From: Monoplex corrugatus
Taxonomy: Eukaryota; Mollusca; Gastropoda; Littorinimorpha; Ranellidae
Direction: 5' to 3'
Length of the DNA stretch: 64,000 nt
Assembly: GCA_030674185.1 (NCBI GenBank)
Contig: JAPXFY010000021.1
Location: 73,522,169 to 73,586,168, forward strand
Shown here: piece by piece, positions 23,301-35,285 of the stretch
Layout: each line of letters begins with the position of its first letter
Numbering within the stretch: the stretch's first letter is position 1
Position numbers and translations under genes: made by a program
The notes under the pieces: generated by a model
What the model saw: only the letters and a program-made list of their open reading frames with translations
The model's database searches: none
What the model was told of the DNA's origin: nothing

Positions 23301-24030
23301 GTATTAAGTAAAACTAAATGAAAAAAAAATCAACCATTTGCAATTGTGTATTTTGAAATACTAAAAGTCATAGCGATTAAAAAGATTTCAGCAAAAGAAT
23401 ACCAAACAATTATGAGGATTATTCTAAAGCATTAGAAACTGGGGAAAAAACTCGCTAAAGCCAGAAATTCAAAGCCGCTCCGGAGAAAATATTGAACATC
23501 ACTCCAAAGAGGTTCCCAGTGGAGAGGAGACACCCACAAAGGATGACAAGTAATATTGCAGTGTATATCGCTCCTCAAGAAAGCAAAATGATGTAGTTTT
23601 ATATACACATATTATATACATACCTCTGAAGACTTTTTAAGTAATTGCATTGATGTGTGCATTATTTGGCACGCACAATGTACGCACAAAAGACAAAAGA
23701 CGTAAGGACAAGTGTACACTGAGTGACAGTACAGGACATAAACAGGGCATTAACCTTTACATTCCTCAACATATCCACCAACTTCCTACAAGATGCTGAT
23801 AGGATGATGAAGTGAAAGAGTTAACATTCAAAGGATAACATACACAGCACAGGCTAAGAGAAAAGGACAACAATTAGACATCAGACCGACATACAGATGA
23901 CAAACAAACACAGAACACACACATACATTACAATTCCTACAATTCCCAACTCTGCACTCAAAATGAACACAGCACACGCACACTCATTACAATTTATTTC
24001 CAACCATGCACTCGAAGAAAACACAGTACA
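20400..24030. other. Unique and low-complexity sequence, no recognised gene
   Basis: Holds a 46-bp repeat in three copies (21348-21485, core CCACCTGTAAACAGCTAACC), poly-C runs near 20817-20834 and 21859-21876, and several imperfect copies of a roughly 60-90 bp segment (AGGATTTTGCTCTG...GAACAT) at about 21995-22290. Open frames here are short, Lys/Asn-rich products of A-rich DNA. Confidence 0.55.
21348..21485. repeat. 46-bp direct repeat, 3 copies
   Basis: Three tandem copies of GATCCACCTGTAAACAGCTA followed by ACCAATACTTGCTGGACAAA and AATGTC; the first copy differs at CACTCACT. Total length is 3 x 46. Confidence 0.9.
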
Positions 24031-24036
24031 TACGTA

Positions 24037-24720
24037 CACACTATGGGAAAAAATAGTACACATGTGCACATTATGGAGAAAACAGTATATACCTATACAC
24101 TATGGAGAAGACACACTACACATATACACGCTATGGAGAAAACACAAAACACATTATGGAGAAGACACAATACATGTATGGAGAAAACACAGTACACATG
24201 TACACACTATAGAGAAAATGCAGCACACAGAACACACTATGGAGACAACACAGTAAATACAATGATACATGCACTCTATAGAAAAACCATGGTGCAAACA
24301 CACTATAAATAAAACATGTTGCAATAAAGACACTATGAAGAAAACAGTACATACAGACACAATATGAAGAAAGCATAGTACAAACAAGGACACTATGGAG
24401 GTAACAGTACACACTATGGAGAAAACACAGTATATAATATACACACACACACACACTATGGAGAAAACACAGAAATATAACACACACACACACACTATGG
24501 AAAAAACACAGTATATAATACACACACACACACACTATGGAGAAAACACAGTATACACACACACACACACTACGGAGAAAACTCAAAACACACAATGAAA
24601 AAACAACCCACAGTACACACACTATGCAGAAAACACAGTACACATACACTACGGAGAAAAGAGGGTACATGAGTACACTATGGAAAAAACAGAAGTACAC
24701 ACATACACGCTATGGGCAAA
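24037..24720. repeat. Irregular array around CACTATGGAGAAAACACAGT
   Basis: Imperfect repeats of about 25-35 bp built on ACACTATGGAGAAAACACAG, separated by variable CA-rich spacers. They yield overlapping open frames on both strands that are repeat artefacts. Confidence 0.85.
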
Positions 24721-25130
24721 ACTTGTACACACGATGAAAAAACAAAACAAAACAAAGCACACAATACTACAATGTATTTCCAACTGTCTATTCATTCATT
24801 CACAAAATCAGCAGCGCGGACATACATAAATCAAAAGATTAATGCACAGACTGGCATTTCCCCTGACGTACCAAAAGGTTAACTGACTCATTTTGTGCAT
24901 TGTTCTGAGCCCTTCTACTTCCACCATTGCACATTTGGTTAACTCTGTGATACACAGAAAAGCTAGTTGTCAACTCAAGACAGTAAAACCATGTAACAAA
25001 AATGTGCCCAATGAACAGACAGGGACAGGGATTGATTGTCCACAGGGTGAGCAGTCCTCAGGGAAAATTGTCCTAGATTATCTAAGAGGGCTGGGCAGGT
25101 CTTCATCGCACGCTGTCAAGATGTGAAATG

Positions 25131-25452
25131 CTCACCAACTTCCTTCATGTTTCAGAAAACACTCGCCAACTTCCTCCATGTTTCAGAAAATACTTGCCAA
25201 CTTCCTCCATATTTCAGAAAATACTCGTCGACCTCCTTCACTTCAGAAAATACTCGCCGACTTCCTTCATTTTTCAGAAAGTACTCACGGACTTCCTTCA
25301 TTTTTCAGAAAATACTCTCATATTTCAGAAAATACTCGCTGACCTCCTTCACTTCAGAAAATACTTGCCAACTTTGTTCATATTTCAGAAAATACTCGCC
25401 GACTTCCCTTATATTTAAGAAAATACTTGCCAATTTCCTTCATATTTCAGGA
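25131..25452. repeat. About 33-bp imperfect array
   Basis: About ten copies around TTCAGAAAATACTCGCCAAC plus TTCCTTCATATT, with several shorter copies. The flanks also show related pieces (CTCACCAA before, CTCACCAATTTTG after). Confidence 0.85.
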
Positions 25453-25634
25453 GTATGTTTCACATTTTACTCTGTCAAGTTGTAAAAAACTCACCAATTT
25501 TGTGCTTTTTTTTTTCCAGGAATATGTTTCACTAATCATATATATTTAAAACTCCAACCCAATCTGATGAACATGAACACATATGCGTGTGTACACACAG
25601 ACACACTAAAAGTCAGTGTGTTAGATCTCATTAG

Positions 25635-25880
25635 ACATCTAGAGTTTGTTCAAGGATCCACTGCGCTTGGACAATTCCATATGCGCTCCTCCCAAATCTG
25701 CCAGAAGTTCTCTGACAAACCCTCTCAATCTGTCCAAAACCCTGTGTGCTGGCAAGGTCTTGGAATGGTCAGTGGAACAAGGCCTCTGAAACACTGACAT
25801 CACCAGAACGACAAGAGCATTAAGATGGACAGCAAGTAAGCCAATGTTTATGCTGCAGGATAGAAGTAACTAAAGACATG
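25635..25880 (+). repeat. SINE-like dispersed repeat, copy A (unexpanded)
   Basis: Single-copy version of the repeat family seen also at 51.59, 51.89/53.17 and 54.40 kb. In order it has GTTCAAGGATCCACTGCGCT, GGACAATTCCATATGCGCTC, CCCAAATCTGCC, AAAACCCTGTGTGCTGGCAA, CTCTGAAACACTGACATCAC, CAGAACGAC and TATGCTGCAGG. It resembles a repeat (AGCTCAAGGAGGCGTCACTG...ACATCTGCC) I know from gastropod sequences; that match is from memory. Each of the three arrays at 53-58 kb corresponds to a segment present here once. Confidence 0.65.
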
Positions 25881-25884
25881 AGAT

Positions 25885-26990
25885 TTTAAGCTATCAGATC
25901 TAAAACGGTCAACATATTTAGCATGGTGACCCATACAACAAAACCCTCACAATTACAATAATTTTCAGTTTAATTTCATTCATTGGTTCATCCTTACAAC
26001 TGCTTATTTGTTTATGATTCATGTAATTCTTTATTCATCTGTTTTACATATTTATTTTTCACTTCCTTATTCAACAACTGGAGGAAGAAGGTGGCACCCA
26101 GATGTGCAGTGGCCAACACCGAACCCGTGACGCTGACAGGTGAGGTGAGTGCAGGTAGACAAGGCTTCCTCCATCTGAGGACTTGCAATGGTTGAAATAA
26201 AATCTAACGGTAGTAAGGAATGCCTTTTTCAGACATTCTGTCTTCCATCTTCTTGAAATCTATCTAAACCAATAAATATAATGGTCCAAGATAACTGGTC
26301 AGATTGAAGAAAACAGACAGCACACTTTCCTTTGTTTTTTTTCATGCAACATCACACATACTCTTCAGAACTGGACCATAATTTCACACACACTCTGCAA
26401 TATGCTGTTGTTAATCGCCTTCCTGTTAATACTGTAATGCTGATTTATATCACACAATTAATTAGTCTACAACCATTTATATTTCAGGTATGGATTATTA
26501 ATCGTTCAGCTCAAAACTTTCCAGTACAATGTAGTTATTCTCCCCTAAATTGTAAATTACAAAATGGTGCAATGCCAATTTCATGCACACAAGTTTGCAA
26601 TCACTTGAAATGAACACGACAACAGTTCAGTCATCTGAAGCATGGATGCTGATAACAAAGTATTTCATTTGATACTGATATAGGCTTAGAAAATAAAATA
26701 AAATGAATGACAGCGATACACAAGAAGATTAACAGCTAAACAAACAAATTATATGTAACATGATGTCAGTTTGCAGCTATTCAAAAATGTATGAATGACA
26801 AAATTTTTATATTCCATTTTGACTAAACTAGTTCATAACAAATAAACGGTACTTTCAATTTAGAACAGAAATAAGAAAACACAGGTCTTTTATTCTCTGC
26901 AAACTTTCCTAGTAATCCTACTGTTTTTCTTTTTTTCATTACATTGCTCTTAAAACAGATAAGTTCCATCTTCAAAGTAAAACAGAACTG
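25885..26990. other. Unique AT-rich sequence, no recognised gene
   Basis: No repeat array and no open frame with recognisable motifs. The small plus-strand frames at 25983-26195 and 26332-26613 show no domain and no clear splice context. Confidence 0.5.
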
Positions 26991-26991
26991 T

Positions 26992-27412
26992 GTAAACACA
27001 GACTTTGTAGGTATTCTATTGTGTAAACACAGACCTTTGTAGGTATTTCTATTGTGTGAACACAGACCTTTGTAGGTATTTCTATTGTGTAAAACAGACC
27101 TTGTAGGTATTTCATTGTGTGAACACAGACCTTTGTAGGTATTTCTATTGTGTAAACACAGACCTTTGTAGGTATTTCTATTGTGTGAACACAGGCCTTT
27201 GTAGGAATTTCTATTGTGTGAACACAGGCCTTTGTAGGTAATTTCTATTGTGTGAACACAGGCCTTTGTAGGTATTTCTATTGTGTGAACACAGGCCTTT
27301 GTAGGTATTTCTATTGTGTGAACACAGGCCTTTGTAGGTATTTCTATTGTGTGAACACAGGCCTTTGTAGGTATTTCTATTGTGTGAACACAGGCCTTGT
27401 AGGTATTTCTAT
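26992..27412. repeat. 33-bp array, about 13 copies
   Basis: Unit TGTGTGAACACAGGCCTTTG plus TAGGTATTTCTAT. Being divisible by three it gives an open minus frame with repeated VHTIEIPTKAC, broken where copies lose 1-2 bp near 27020 and 27090-27115. No sign that it is a gene. Confidence 0.95.
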
Positions 27413-28205
27413 CATCACACACACAAACAAACATCAATAAAGCACACAAACATGGACCAAATTCACAAGAAAGGAAATACATAAACTAGCAAAATCCCAT
27501 GCCACACAAGTGGAGAAAGGGAGAGCAAAATAAAACCACAAATGGGCTCCAGCTCTCTTGTTCACTGACAAGTGATGAACAGATTTATCAGAACAAACTG
27601 ACCATCACCATCCTACATGATTACAATTAACTTTCCTAATCCCTGTTTGTTCCACTGGCGCCATGTCATCCTCTGTGGAGTTTCTGTTTTAAATATCTTG
27701 GATGTAGAAGTTGAACACACATGGACAACAGATTAACTTAAAAAAACAACAACAAAAAAACAAAAAAAAACCCACCCCAGATACTTAAACTGAACAGCAC
27801 AAACTTAATTAAACTTGCCAGCTGCCTATGGTAAATAGGCAGTCTGCCCCTCACTCCCCCACCCCCACCCAAAAAAAAAAAAAAATTCACATTTACATTT
27901 TATGATTTATAAATGGTACTGAAAAGACATTGAAAAAGAAAAAAATATTCTTAACCCACATGTTTAGACTTCTAAATTAATGGAAATGAAAAGAGATTGA
28001 AAAGAAATCCACATGTTTACAAATTCGTGATGCTGCAAGAAACATGCTCAGAACTCACAAAAATACAATTATATTACCTGATTATGAGCACATATGTGAC
28101 AACGACAAAGTGCCATTCAATTTGCTTATCCACTTTTCTCCTGAGAAACAAACAGATCCACGTTTTCAGTAGCACACAAAGTGAAAACCAACCGTATGAG
28201 TAAAC
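27413..28205. other. Unique sequence with A-rich runs, no gene seen
   Basis: Several A-rich tracts (27740-27775, 27870-27886) and nothing else recognised. Confidence 0.5.
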
Positions 28206-28207
28206 TT

Positions 28208-28416
28208 AAGATCTGTAGTGAATCATCTGACAATATTTATGGTTGACATAATACATTCAGACAGCCTAACTGTTAAAGTAAGATCTGTAGTGAATCATCT
28301 GACAACATTTATGGTTGACATAATACATTCAGACAGCCTAACTGTTAAACTAAGATCTGTAGTGAATCATCTGACAACATTTATGGTTGACATAATACAT
28401 TCAGACAGCATAACTG
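28208..28416. repeat. 72-bp array, 2.9 copies
   Basis: Units begin AAGATCTGTAGTGAATCATC at 28208, 28280 and 28352. The period is a multiple of three, so one plus frame stays open across it. Confidence 0.9.
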
Positions 28417-28540
28417 TACTGAGTAGGTATCAGTTTATATAATGAATTCACTGACTGCCCAATTACAATGAGCTGATTGATGTGAACAAAAACCTAATGT
28501 GATTTCACACAGTCTAGTTTCTCCCACAGTGTTGTATGCA

Positions 28541-28985
28541 TGCACAATATGCATTTGTAGATCTCTGTGGACTGCACTCATGCACACAGAGCACAATATG
28601 CATTTGTAGATCTCTGTGGACTGCACTCATGCACACAGAGCACAATATATGCATTTGTAGATCTCTGTGGACTGCACTCATGCACACAGAGCACAATATG
28701 CATTTGTAGATCTCTGTGGATTGCACTCATGCACATAGAGCACAATATGCATTTGTAGATCTCTGTGGACTGCACTCATGCACACAGAGCACAATATGCA
28801 TTTGTAAATCTCTGTGGATTGCACTCATGCACACAGAGCACAATATGCATTTGTAGATCTCTGTGGACTGCACTCATGCACACAGAGCACAATATGCATT
28901 TGTAGATCTCTGTGGACTGCACTCATGCACACAGAGCACAATATGCATTTGTAGATCTCTGTGGATTGCACTCATGCACGTAGAC
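28541..28985. repeat. 49-bp array, about 9 copies
   Basis: Unit GCATTTGTAGATCTCTGTGG plus ACTGCACTCATGCACACAGA and GCACAATAT. Variants are GGACTG/GGATTG and CACA/CATA. Unrelated to the other 49-bp array at 7.4 kb. Confidence 0.95.
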
Positions 28986-28989
28986 ACAA

Positions 28990-29855
28990 ACATACACCAC
29001 AACAACAACTCTAAAAATAAACAACAACCACTCTAAAAATAAACAATTCTTATTTGTTATTAATTGATAATCAACTTTGTTAATTCGACACTCCAGTGTT
29101 AGCCCAACAATCCAGGTGAAATCTGGGTTCTGTCTGGGAGTTTTTAAAGATCTGTACAGTAAACTCTACATCACATCATTTCAGCTGACATTTTGCTGGC
29201 CCACAAGATAAGATCTACGTGTACATCATCATATACATACTCCATAACATCTTACAGGGCTTTTTAACACAGACAGAAGACACAGTTCCAGCAGCATCTA
29301 GTCAAAGAGGAACAAATGAGACTTTACTTCCACAATCACAGACTTAAAATTTCCCTATAAGCTGCTGGTGTCCATAGCTACATGGTTAAGACATCCAAAG
29401 ATGACTTGGCCTTGAGACACTGACCACCATGGAGGCACAGGTTCAAATTTACGTGGAATAAAAAGTGGTGATAACAGAAAAGCATCCAGGAGTCATGACC
29501 TGGATGCAACCCAAACACCATAGAGTGAAAGAAATTTAGGGCCAAAAAACTTGCTTGAGGGAGGCTTTTTGTGCTGTCTAGCCATCCCCAGTGTTTCTTA
29601 CTACTGTCTATCAATCCAAGGTTACTGTGTTCACTGACATACTGGACATGAAGCGTCTGTGTGATGCACATCCTGAATAGCTTGTCATGTGCGCAGTCAG
29701 TTGTCATGAGTAGGATAGGAAGTGGGGAAAGTATTCAGATCAAACTGGCAGTTTGCTGGAAAATTTGCCTGCCACATCTTCTTCATATAAAATATAAATG
29801 AAACAGAAAAACAGGATTCAGTTCAGTTTAGTTTATGCTGCATATAGTCCAGCCA
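28990..29855. other. Mostly unique sequence; possible SINE remnant about 29367-29480
   Basis: At 29380 the sequence ACATGGTTAAGACATCCAAA followed about 50 bp later by GGTTCAAATTT resembles a tRNA-type A box and B box, so a weak SINE remnant is possible. The 109-codon minus open frame across it has no recognised motif. Confidence 0.35.
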
Positions 29856-30280
29856 ACCACTACAGCCATATCAAGACTAACACCATTTTATAAACAACTC
29901 CCAAGTTTAAAAAAGCCAATGGTAAAAACCAAGCACATTACTAATATTAGTCTTATTATTATCATATCATTATTATCATCATTTCAATATTACTAGTTTT
30001 TACAGCCCAGCTGACCATTCAGAACTATATCAGGGCTATAACCACCTCTAAAAAACACACATCTAGACCTATCGATGCCATGGATAATCTAGAAAAGGAA
30101 ATTAAGTACACATACTGTTGCATTCACACAAATACCTTAAGAAAGGCCTCTGGCGCTGGCCATTCTACTGAATATATCACCAGGAAGACAATAATAAAAA
30201 ATGCATAAACATAATCAAGTACACAAAAATATGCACAAAAACTGCCCTGCAGTATAACACCTAAAATTGCCAGTGGCTTT
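29856..30280 (+). repeat. Dispersed repeat R1, partial copy
   Basis: Shares CAGCCCAGCTGACC, TATCAGGGCTATAACCACC, AATTAAGTACACAT, TGGCGCTGGCC and CTGCAGTATAACACCTAAAATTGC with the longer copies at 40.06 and 41.32 kb, in the same order and strand. An additional short piece of the start lies about 29845-29900. Confidence 0.65.
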
Positions 30281-30930
30281 GTGTCTACAAATTCTGTACC
30301 TTTTGGTTAATATTTCATTTCTTCCACAATTCACCTTCACGGCTTCAGTCTCAGTGTTCTTCAAATACAAAAACAAAAAATAAAACAAAAACAAACAAAC
30401 AAAAAAACTGTTCAACCACTCCCCATACCCAATAATGCAAGATAATATCAGCACACGTTAAAGATCTCACGGCAACAAAGAAATTGTCCCTGACATAATT
30501 CTGTAGCAAATTCCAGTGTCACATGTAAACACACTGACACATGTGAACGGCTCAGATCATGGGTACAGTTGGCACCTCCACATTACAATGCTTATTGTTT
30601 AGCCATCTATTCAGTTTTTAATAAAACCAAAGCATTCTACACAGTACTGTACTTAGAATGAACAATATACAAATGAATAGAACCAACAATATTGTTTTGT
30701 GTTTATGGGTTGTAAGTTCCTTTTTTACACAAAATATGGTGAAAAATGGCGACTGATTTGTTACACGGTGATAGTGCACTTCTTCAACCCAGGCCAGTAC
30801 TTTCATACACAACAAAGGAAAGCAATGGAGGCCTAAAATATGAAGGTTTATCGTTCCTACACTAGTCTGTGTATTAAACTGTTCCAGCAAACTATGTTCT
30901 GAAACATAGTAGCACTAAAAAAATCGGTCT
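30281..30930. other. Unique sequence with a SINE-tail-like piece
   Basis: GTTAAAGATCTCACGGCAAC to AATTCTGTAGCAAATTCCA (about 30459-30518) resembles the part after the B box in the SINE at 58.46 kb (GTTAAAGATCCCATGG to AATTCTGTAGAAAATCCAC). Nothing else recognised. Confidence 0.4.
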
Positions 30931-31636
30931 TGTACGCATAACGTTCGTGTCACTCGGTCGTGTCAACAACTACAGACGTCACATTCCTACACAAACCCAC
31001 TGACAACAAAGACCAGTCATTTTTTGCATGAAAATGGAGAAGGTGTACCATTACAGTGCGTTTTGAGCAAGAAAAACATTATTATGTCGGCAAAAGAGGA
31101 CTCTATTTTAGTCGGATGAAGTTCGTGTCCACTCGTTATGTGCAAAAGACCCGTGTTCACGCGCCGTAGCAGACGTAATTTCCGTTGAAAATTTGCTGTC
31201 CACGTCATCATTTGCGCTCATAAAGCTATGACACAGCAGGTTTTGCCTTAGAAGACCACTTAAAAACGAGCACGACAACATTTCCCGTTCGTGTCGCCAG
31301 CAAAGCAGACCGGTTAGGAGCATAAGATTTTACCAACAACATTCAGATTTTAGACTTCTACGCTACTGCCCATCGAGCTAGATCATCACTAAAGGTAAGA
31401 AATGTTTCTTCTATGATATACAAAGGCATTTATGGGGGCTGAATTCAATGAAACACATTTTAGCACAGGTGATTACATGATTTGCAATGTGTGATCCGCC
31501 AAACAAAGCAACAAGGTCTGTTTGGTTACATTTTTGTGTAACTTTTTCAACTTTAATATATATGTGGCATGGTCTGATAACGTTTTTAAACTATTGTAGT
31601 TTATTGTGCTTAGAATTTTTATATGCTGGTTCTAGA

Positions 31637-31753
31637 AATTGTGTGAAAGTCAATCATCTAAAATTTCTGATGCGCATAACGAAGACACCACATCCTTCCC
31701 GGTTTAACATCCTGCCTGTAGCTGCAGCTAAAAGAAAGATATTTGTTGCAGTG
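31637..31753 (+). CDS. Candidate penultimate exon, C-terminal domain of a transposon-like or unknown protein
   Basis: The frame reads KTPHPSRFNILPVAAAKRKI then FVAV and stops at a strong donor, GTG|GTAAGT (GT at 31754-31755). It ends on a codon boundary. The likely acceptor is the AG of GGTTCTAG at 31635-31636, so the left limit is approximate. Joined in phase to the exon at 32164 it gives FVAV-IDKLEDEGVVV. The combined pattern (basic lead, KxFVAxV, acidic spacer, FLKRVGRHYMFSELDD) resembles a C-terminal domain common in transposon-derived proteins of aquatic animals, by memory only. Confidence 0.45.
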
Positions 31754-32163
31754 GTAAGTTTCAATTAAGCTGATTAATGCACTGTACAGCACTGTAAAGA
31801 TGGATCAGTTCACAAAGAATTCTTCCAGTTAATTAACAGTACCTAGATTTCAGACAATTGTCACACGCAGTCCCTGATATCGCTTAACTACGTACACAGA
31901 GAGAACACTTCTTTCATTTTATTTGCTCCTAATTCATTCTTCCTCAGTCAATACATGCATTTCCATTAACAAGTCTTTACTTTTAACAACATTGCTTGTA
32001 CTGTCTACAATTAAACTCTTCCACATCTTACTTGTGGGTCAATAGCAATTTATCTGTTGGCAATATTGGAATTTGATGTATTTGATCTCTATTCCCAAGG
32101 TAGTAAATAAACAACACTATAGTAGGTTAAGGTTTGAGCTAGTGTTCTATGTATTTGTTCCAG

Positions 32164-32349
32164 ATTGACAAGCTGGAGGATGAAGGTGTCGTGGTCTGAT
32201 TTCTGAAGCGTGTTGGGAGGCACTACATGTTCTCTGAACTTGACGACTCAGAGTTGTGTTCCACGAATAAATTGTCAAAATGTCTGTTCCAAGAATATAT
32301 TCAAGAGGCAGACATATTTTTAATTAAAGAAAATGTGCTGCCAACATGA
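32164..32349 (+). CDS. Candidate terminal exon with in-frame TGA
   Basis: Acceptor GTATTTGTTCCAG precedes 32164. The frame set by the upstream exon reads IDKLEDEGVVV, an in-frame TGA at 32197-32199, then FLKRVGRHYMFSELDDSELC and onwards to a TGA stop at 32347-32349. AATAAA follows at 32356-32361, only 7 bp after the stop. The frame stays open for 49 codons after the TGA and keeps a protein-like composition. A point mutation, assembly error or recent pseudogene is likelier than recoding; I saw no evidence for a selenocysteine element. Confidence 0.45.
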
Positions 32350-32649
32350 ATGTTCAATAAAATATAATGAAACTGTAATACAGTGTGGTCTGAGTTTTTG
32401 TGGAGATATTGAACTGTCTTGGTGTCCCCGTTATGCGCAAAAGATAAAATTGAATATTTAGTTGTACAAGGTTCTTGTTGAATTACTGGTAAAAATTTCA
32501 AGACAATTTACATAGCCACAGCTAATGCTTTTCAGTGCAAACTAGTTGCTAGAAAGATCTTAGTGAGTTTGTCAAAAATGAAAACAAGTAGGCTACATGT
32601 ACAACTACTCTTCTGCGCATAGCGGTGTCCCCTTCAGTTAACAGTTATA

Positions 32650-34980
32650 ATTCCTTAATTTTATCAAAGTCAAAAGTTAATGATATATCCATACACTGAT
32701 ATAGGTCTCTAGATTCTTATTGTAAACTTGTTTCTTTCAAACAAATTTAATCAGTGCTTTGAAAACACAATAATGGGACACAATGTTATGAGCAGAAGAA
32801 TTTGTGGTCACCGACAGGAAGCCCATCAAAGTCTGGAATCAATTTTTCCTTTTCGCTATTTCACCTTCTTGCATCCTACAGACACTAAACAACAAGACTA
32901 TACCACTTAGAGTGCAATATCTTGTATTTTAATTTTGGCCATGTGTGTAACACTTTATGTACCCATGATCTGAGCTGTTCACACATACACTGATACAGAG
33001 AAAAAGAAAAGCCAAGAAGCTCAAGCCATTCTAACAAAAATTTTCAAAAAAATTATTAAAGACAATCAGATTTTGTATTATATCAGTGTGACTGTGATGA
33101 AGATACGGTTGAAATAAAAATTTGATGTATACGTAGGACAACGAGAAATTGTCACAATTTTGAGTACAGACTTAAAAATTTTTTTCAAAAGTTCCTGAAA
33201 AAGTGCTGTTTACAAACCTTCCATCATAAAAAGAAATTGCTGATTTTCGGCACTTTTTGGTCCAGGTGACCAAGACCTCCAAGCTTCACACCTTCCAAAC
33301 TTTCACTTATGAAGTTATGTGTCTCTTCAACAGCTTCAAGTTAAATTTGGCAGAGATCCACACATACACTAAGAGCCATGAAAATTTGAGAATTTTGTTC
33401 ACACATCTCATCACAGACACACACTTCTCCAGGTAACATGAAACAAAAGGGACAAGTGGAGAATAGCGCTGCACTGCAACGACCCACTCTCACTGGGTAC
33501 AGCCATCTGAATTTCACATGGAAAATCAATTGTGGACAAAAACTAATAAATAAATAAATCAAATAAATACAAGAAAATACAACAGTAGATTTCCAACAGC
33601 AAAGTATCAGTTACACAGACACTAGACAATCAGCATCAATCGATGGGTTGTGAGAACAAAACAGGTCTGAGATCAGACGTCAGGTTCTGCACTAAGCAGC
33701 GGATGGGACTGGTCAAAAGTGACTTTTTAAAATGATCAAATAAACAAATTGCATTGTACATGCCTTCATGGTCTTAAAAACTGTCAATAATTAACATTCA
33801 CTCATCTCTTCTTTGTCAATGGATGGAAGGTTGTAGTTTTCAAAAACATAACGAAAGAGAGCTACTCATTATTAAAATATTATTTTTTTGTACTAGTGTC
33901 TAGAGCTCTGATTCTGATGGTGCCAGCTGAGGGTTTGATTTTTTGCTCCGTCCCCTTCTCCATTTCAAGACCTTGCCAGCACATACTATTTTGGGCAGAC
34001 TCAAGGCATCTGCCAAATAATTACTAGCAGATTTAGATGGAACACATATGGAATTGTCTGTAGCATGATGGACTTAAACTCCAAACTAGTTGTGATTTGG
34101 CTGGTCATTCCATAGATCTAATGTTCACTCACAGAAGAAAAAAAATGAAATGTTATTTTCCAATATAAAAGGCATAGCACACAGTTCAACTGACATATCT
34201 ACAGAAACAGTTGCTTATTTACTAGCACTAAAACAACAGAAAATACAGATACTGCAGAGGAAATAAAATTTAAACAAAGAAGAAAAAAGTTGAGACTAAG
34301 AGAAAGAGAGAAGCAGGAGAGGTTAAGTGAGAAAACTAGAAGATACAGAAAAAACAACATCATCTAATTCATGTAAGTAATTGTGTCTTTTTTCCTCCAA
34401 CTAGACATTTATAAACCATTAACAGTACAATACAGAGATGAATAATACTCTTTCAATGCCCTGGTTTCATGGCTTTGTGCTTGTTCACACATTCAGATAA
34501 CAGTCTCACCAAGCATAACTGCCCAAAAAATTTGAATTTTTTTTTTTATAATCTTAACTTTTACTAATCATACAATAAACAATGCCAACATGGCGACTCT
34601 AATTTTACATAGGTCTTCAGAAACACCTGCAAGGTGTACGTACAGACGTCTCAATCACACTGCTGAAATAGTCATGTTCACACGTGCACCAACAGGTACT
34701 AAAAATCAATCATTATCAATAGTTACAAAATATTCAAAATCAGTCATTATCAATATTATTCTAACAGAACAAAGGAGTGAGTATTTGTCTACTGTATCAT
34801 TTCATTCCATGGATTTTTAGAATCTGATAAAAGCACAAACAATAATTCTAAAAAATACACGGAATTTATTTAGTTTAACTTAAAGCTCCTGTCAATAACT
34901 TAAGCCATGTCACAAACTTGAACTGTCTCCAGAAACTGATGTACCTCGGCAATGGTGGTATGCAATACATGTTTATAGCA
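32650..34980. other. Unique AT-rich sequence, no recognised gene
   Basis: No arrays and no transposon motifs were seen. Small open frames (33341-33562 minus, 34590-34820 plus) have no recognised domain. Confidence 0.5.
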
Positions 34981-34984
34981 GATT

Positions 34985-35180
34985 CATGACACTGCACCTT
35001 GCATTGAAAAAGAGATCCAACTCAACAAAATTTGGAAAGACAGAACATACCAACTGCCGTTCCACACAAAATTCTAGAAAGTCTGTTTTTGCCAGTAATG
35101 CTGTAAGGCTGCAAAGTGTCTGGACATACAGAAAATATGATGAAAGCAGCAGAGATATGGTTCTACAGATTACCTCTCAG
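34985..35180 (+). pseudogene. Old LINE fragment (thumb region), left part, split by younger LINE
   Basis: The frame from 35003 reads IEKEIQLNKIWKDRTYQL, matching the IWKDR segment that follows the palm in this LINE family. Further on, after frame breaks, WTYRKYDESS appears, then EIWFYRLPLR coding sequence (35151-35180). The same element resumes after the insertion and array at about 39296. The minus-strand paralogue at 18.2-19.6 kb shows the same order without the interruption. Confidence 0.7.
35156..35179 (+). repeat. Left target-site duplication of the CR1-like LINE
   Basis: The 24 bases starting TATGGTTCTACAGATTACCT here are identical to 38489-38512, flanking the 35180-38488 element. Confidence 0.8.
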
Positions 35181-35285
35181 TGTGTGTGTGCTGTGCTGGC
35201 GGCGACACGGCCAATTCATGCTCTCCCTTACTTTTTGCTTTTCTCGTGGTGTTGTGACTTTCTACGTCTAAATTTTTGCTGAAAG

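Noticed and set aside
24131..24700. Cys/Val-rich minus-strand open frame of 189 codons
   Set aside because: Product of CA-rich irregular repeats read on the minus strand; no domain or splice context.
32164..32349. Selenoprotein exon (in-frame TGA)
   Set aside because: No SECIS-like structure was evident by eye in the short region before or after AATAAA, and the surrounding residues do not look like a known selenoprotein; a mutation or sequence error is simpler.
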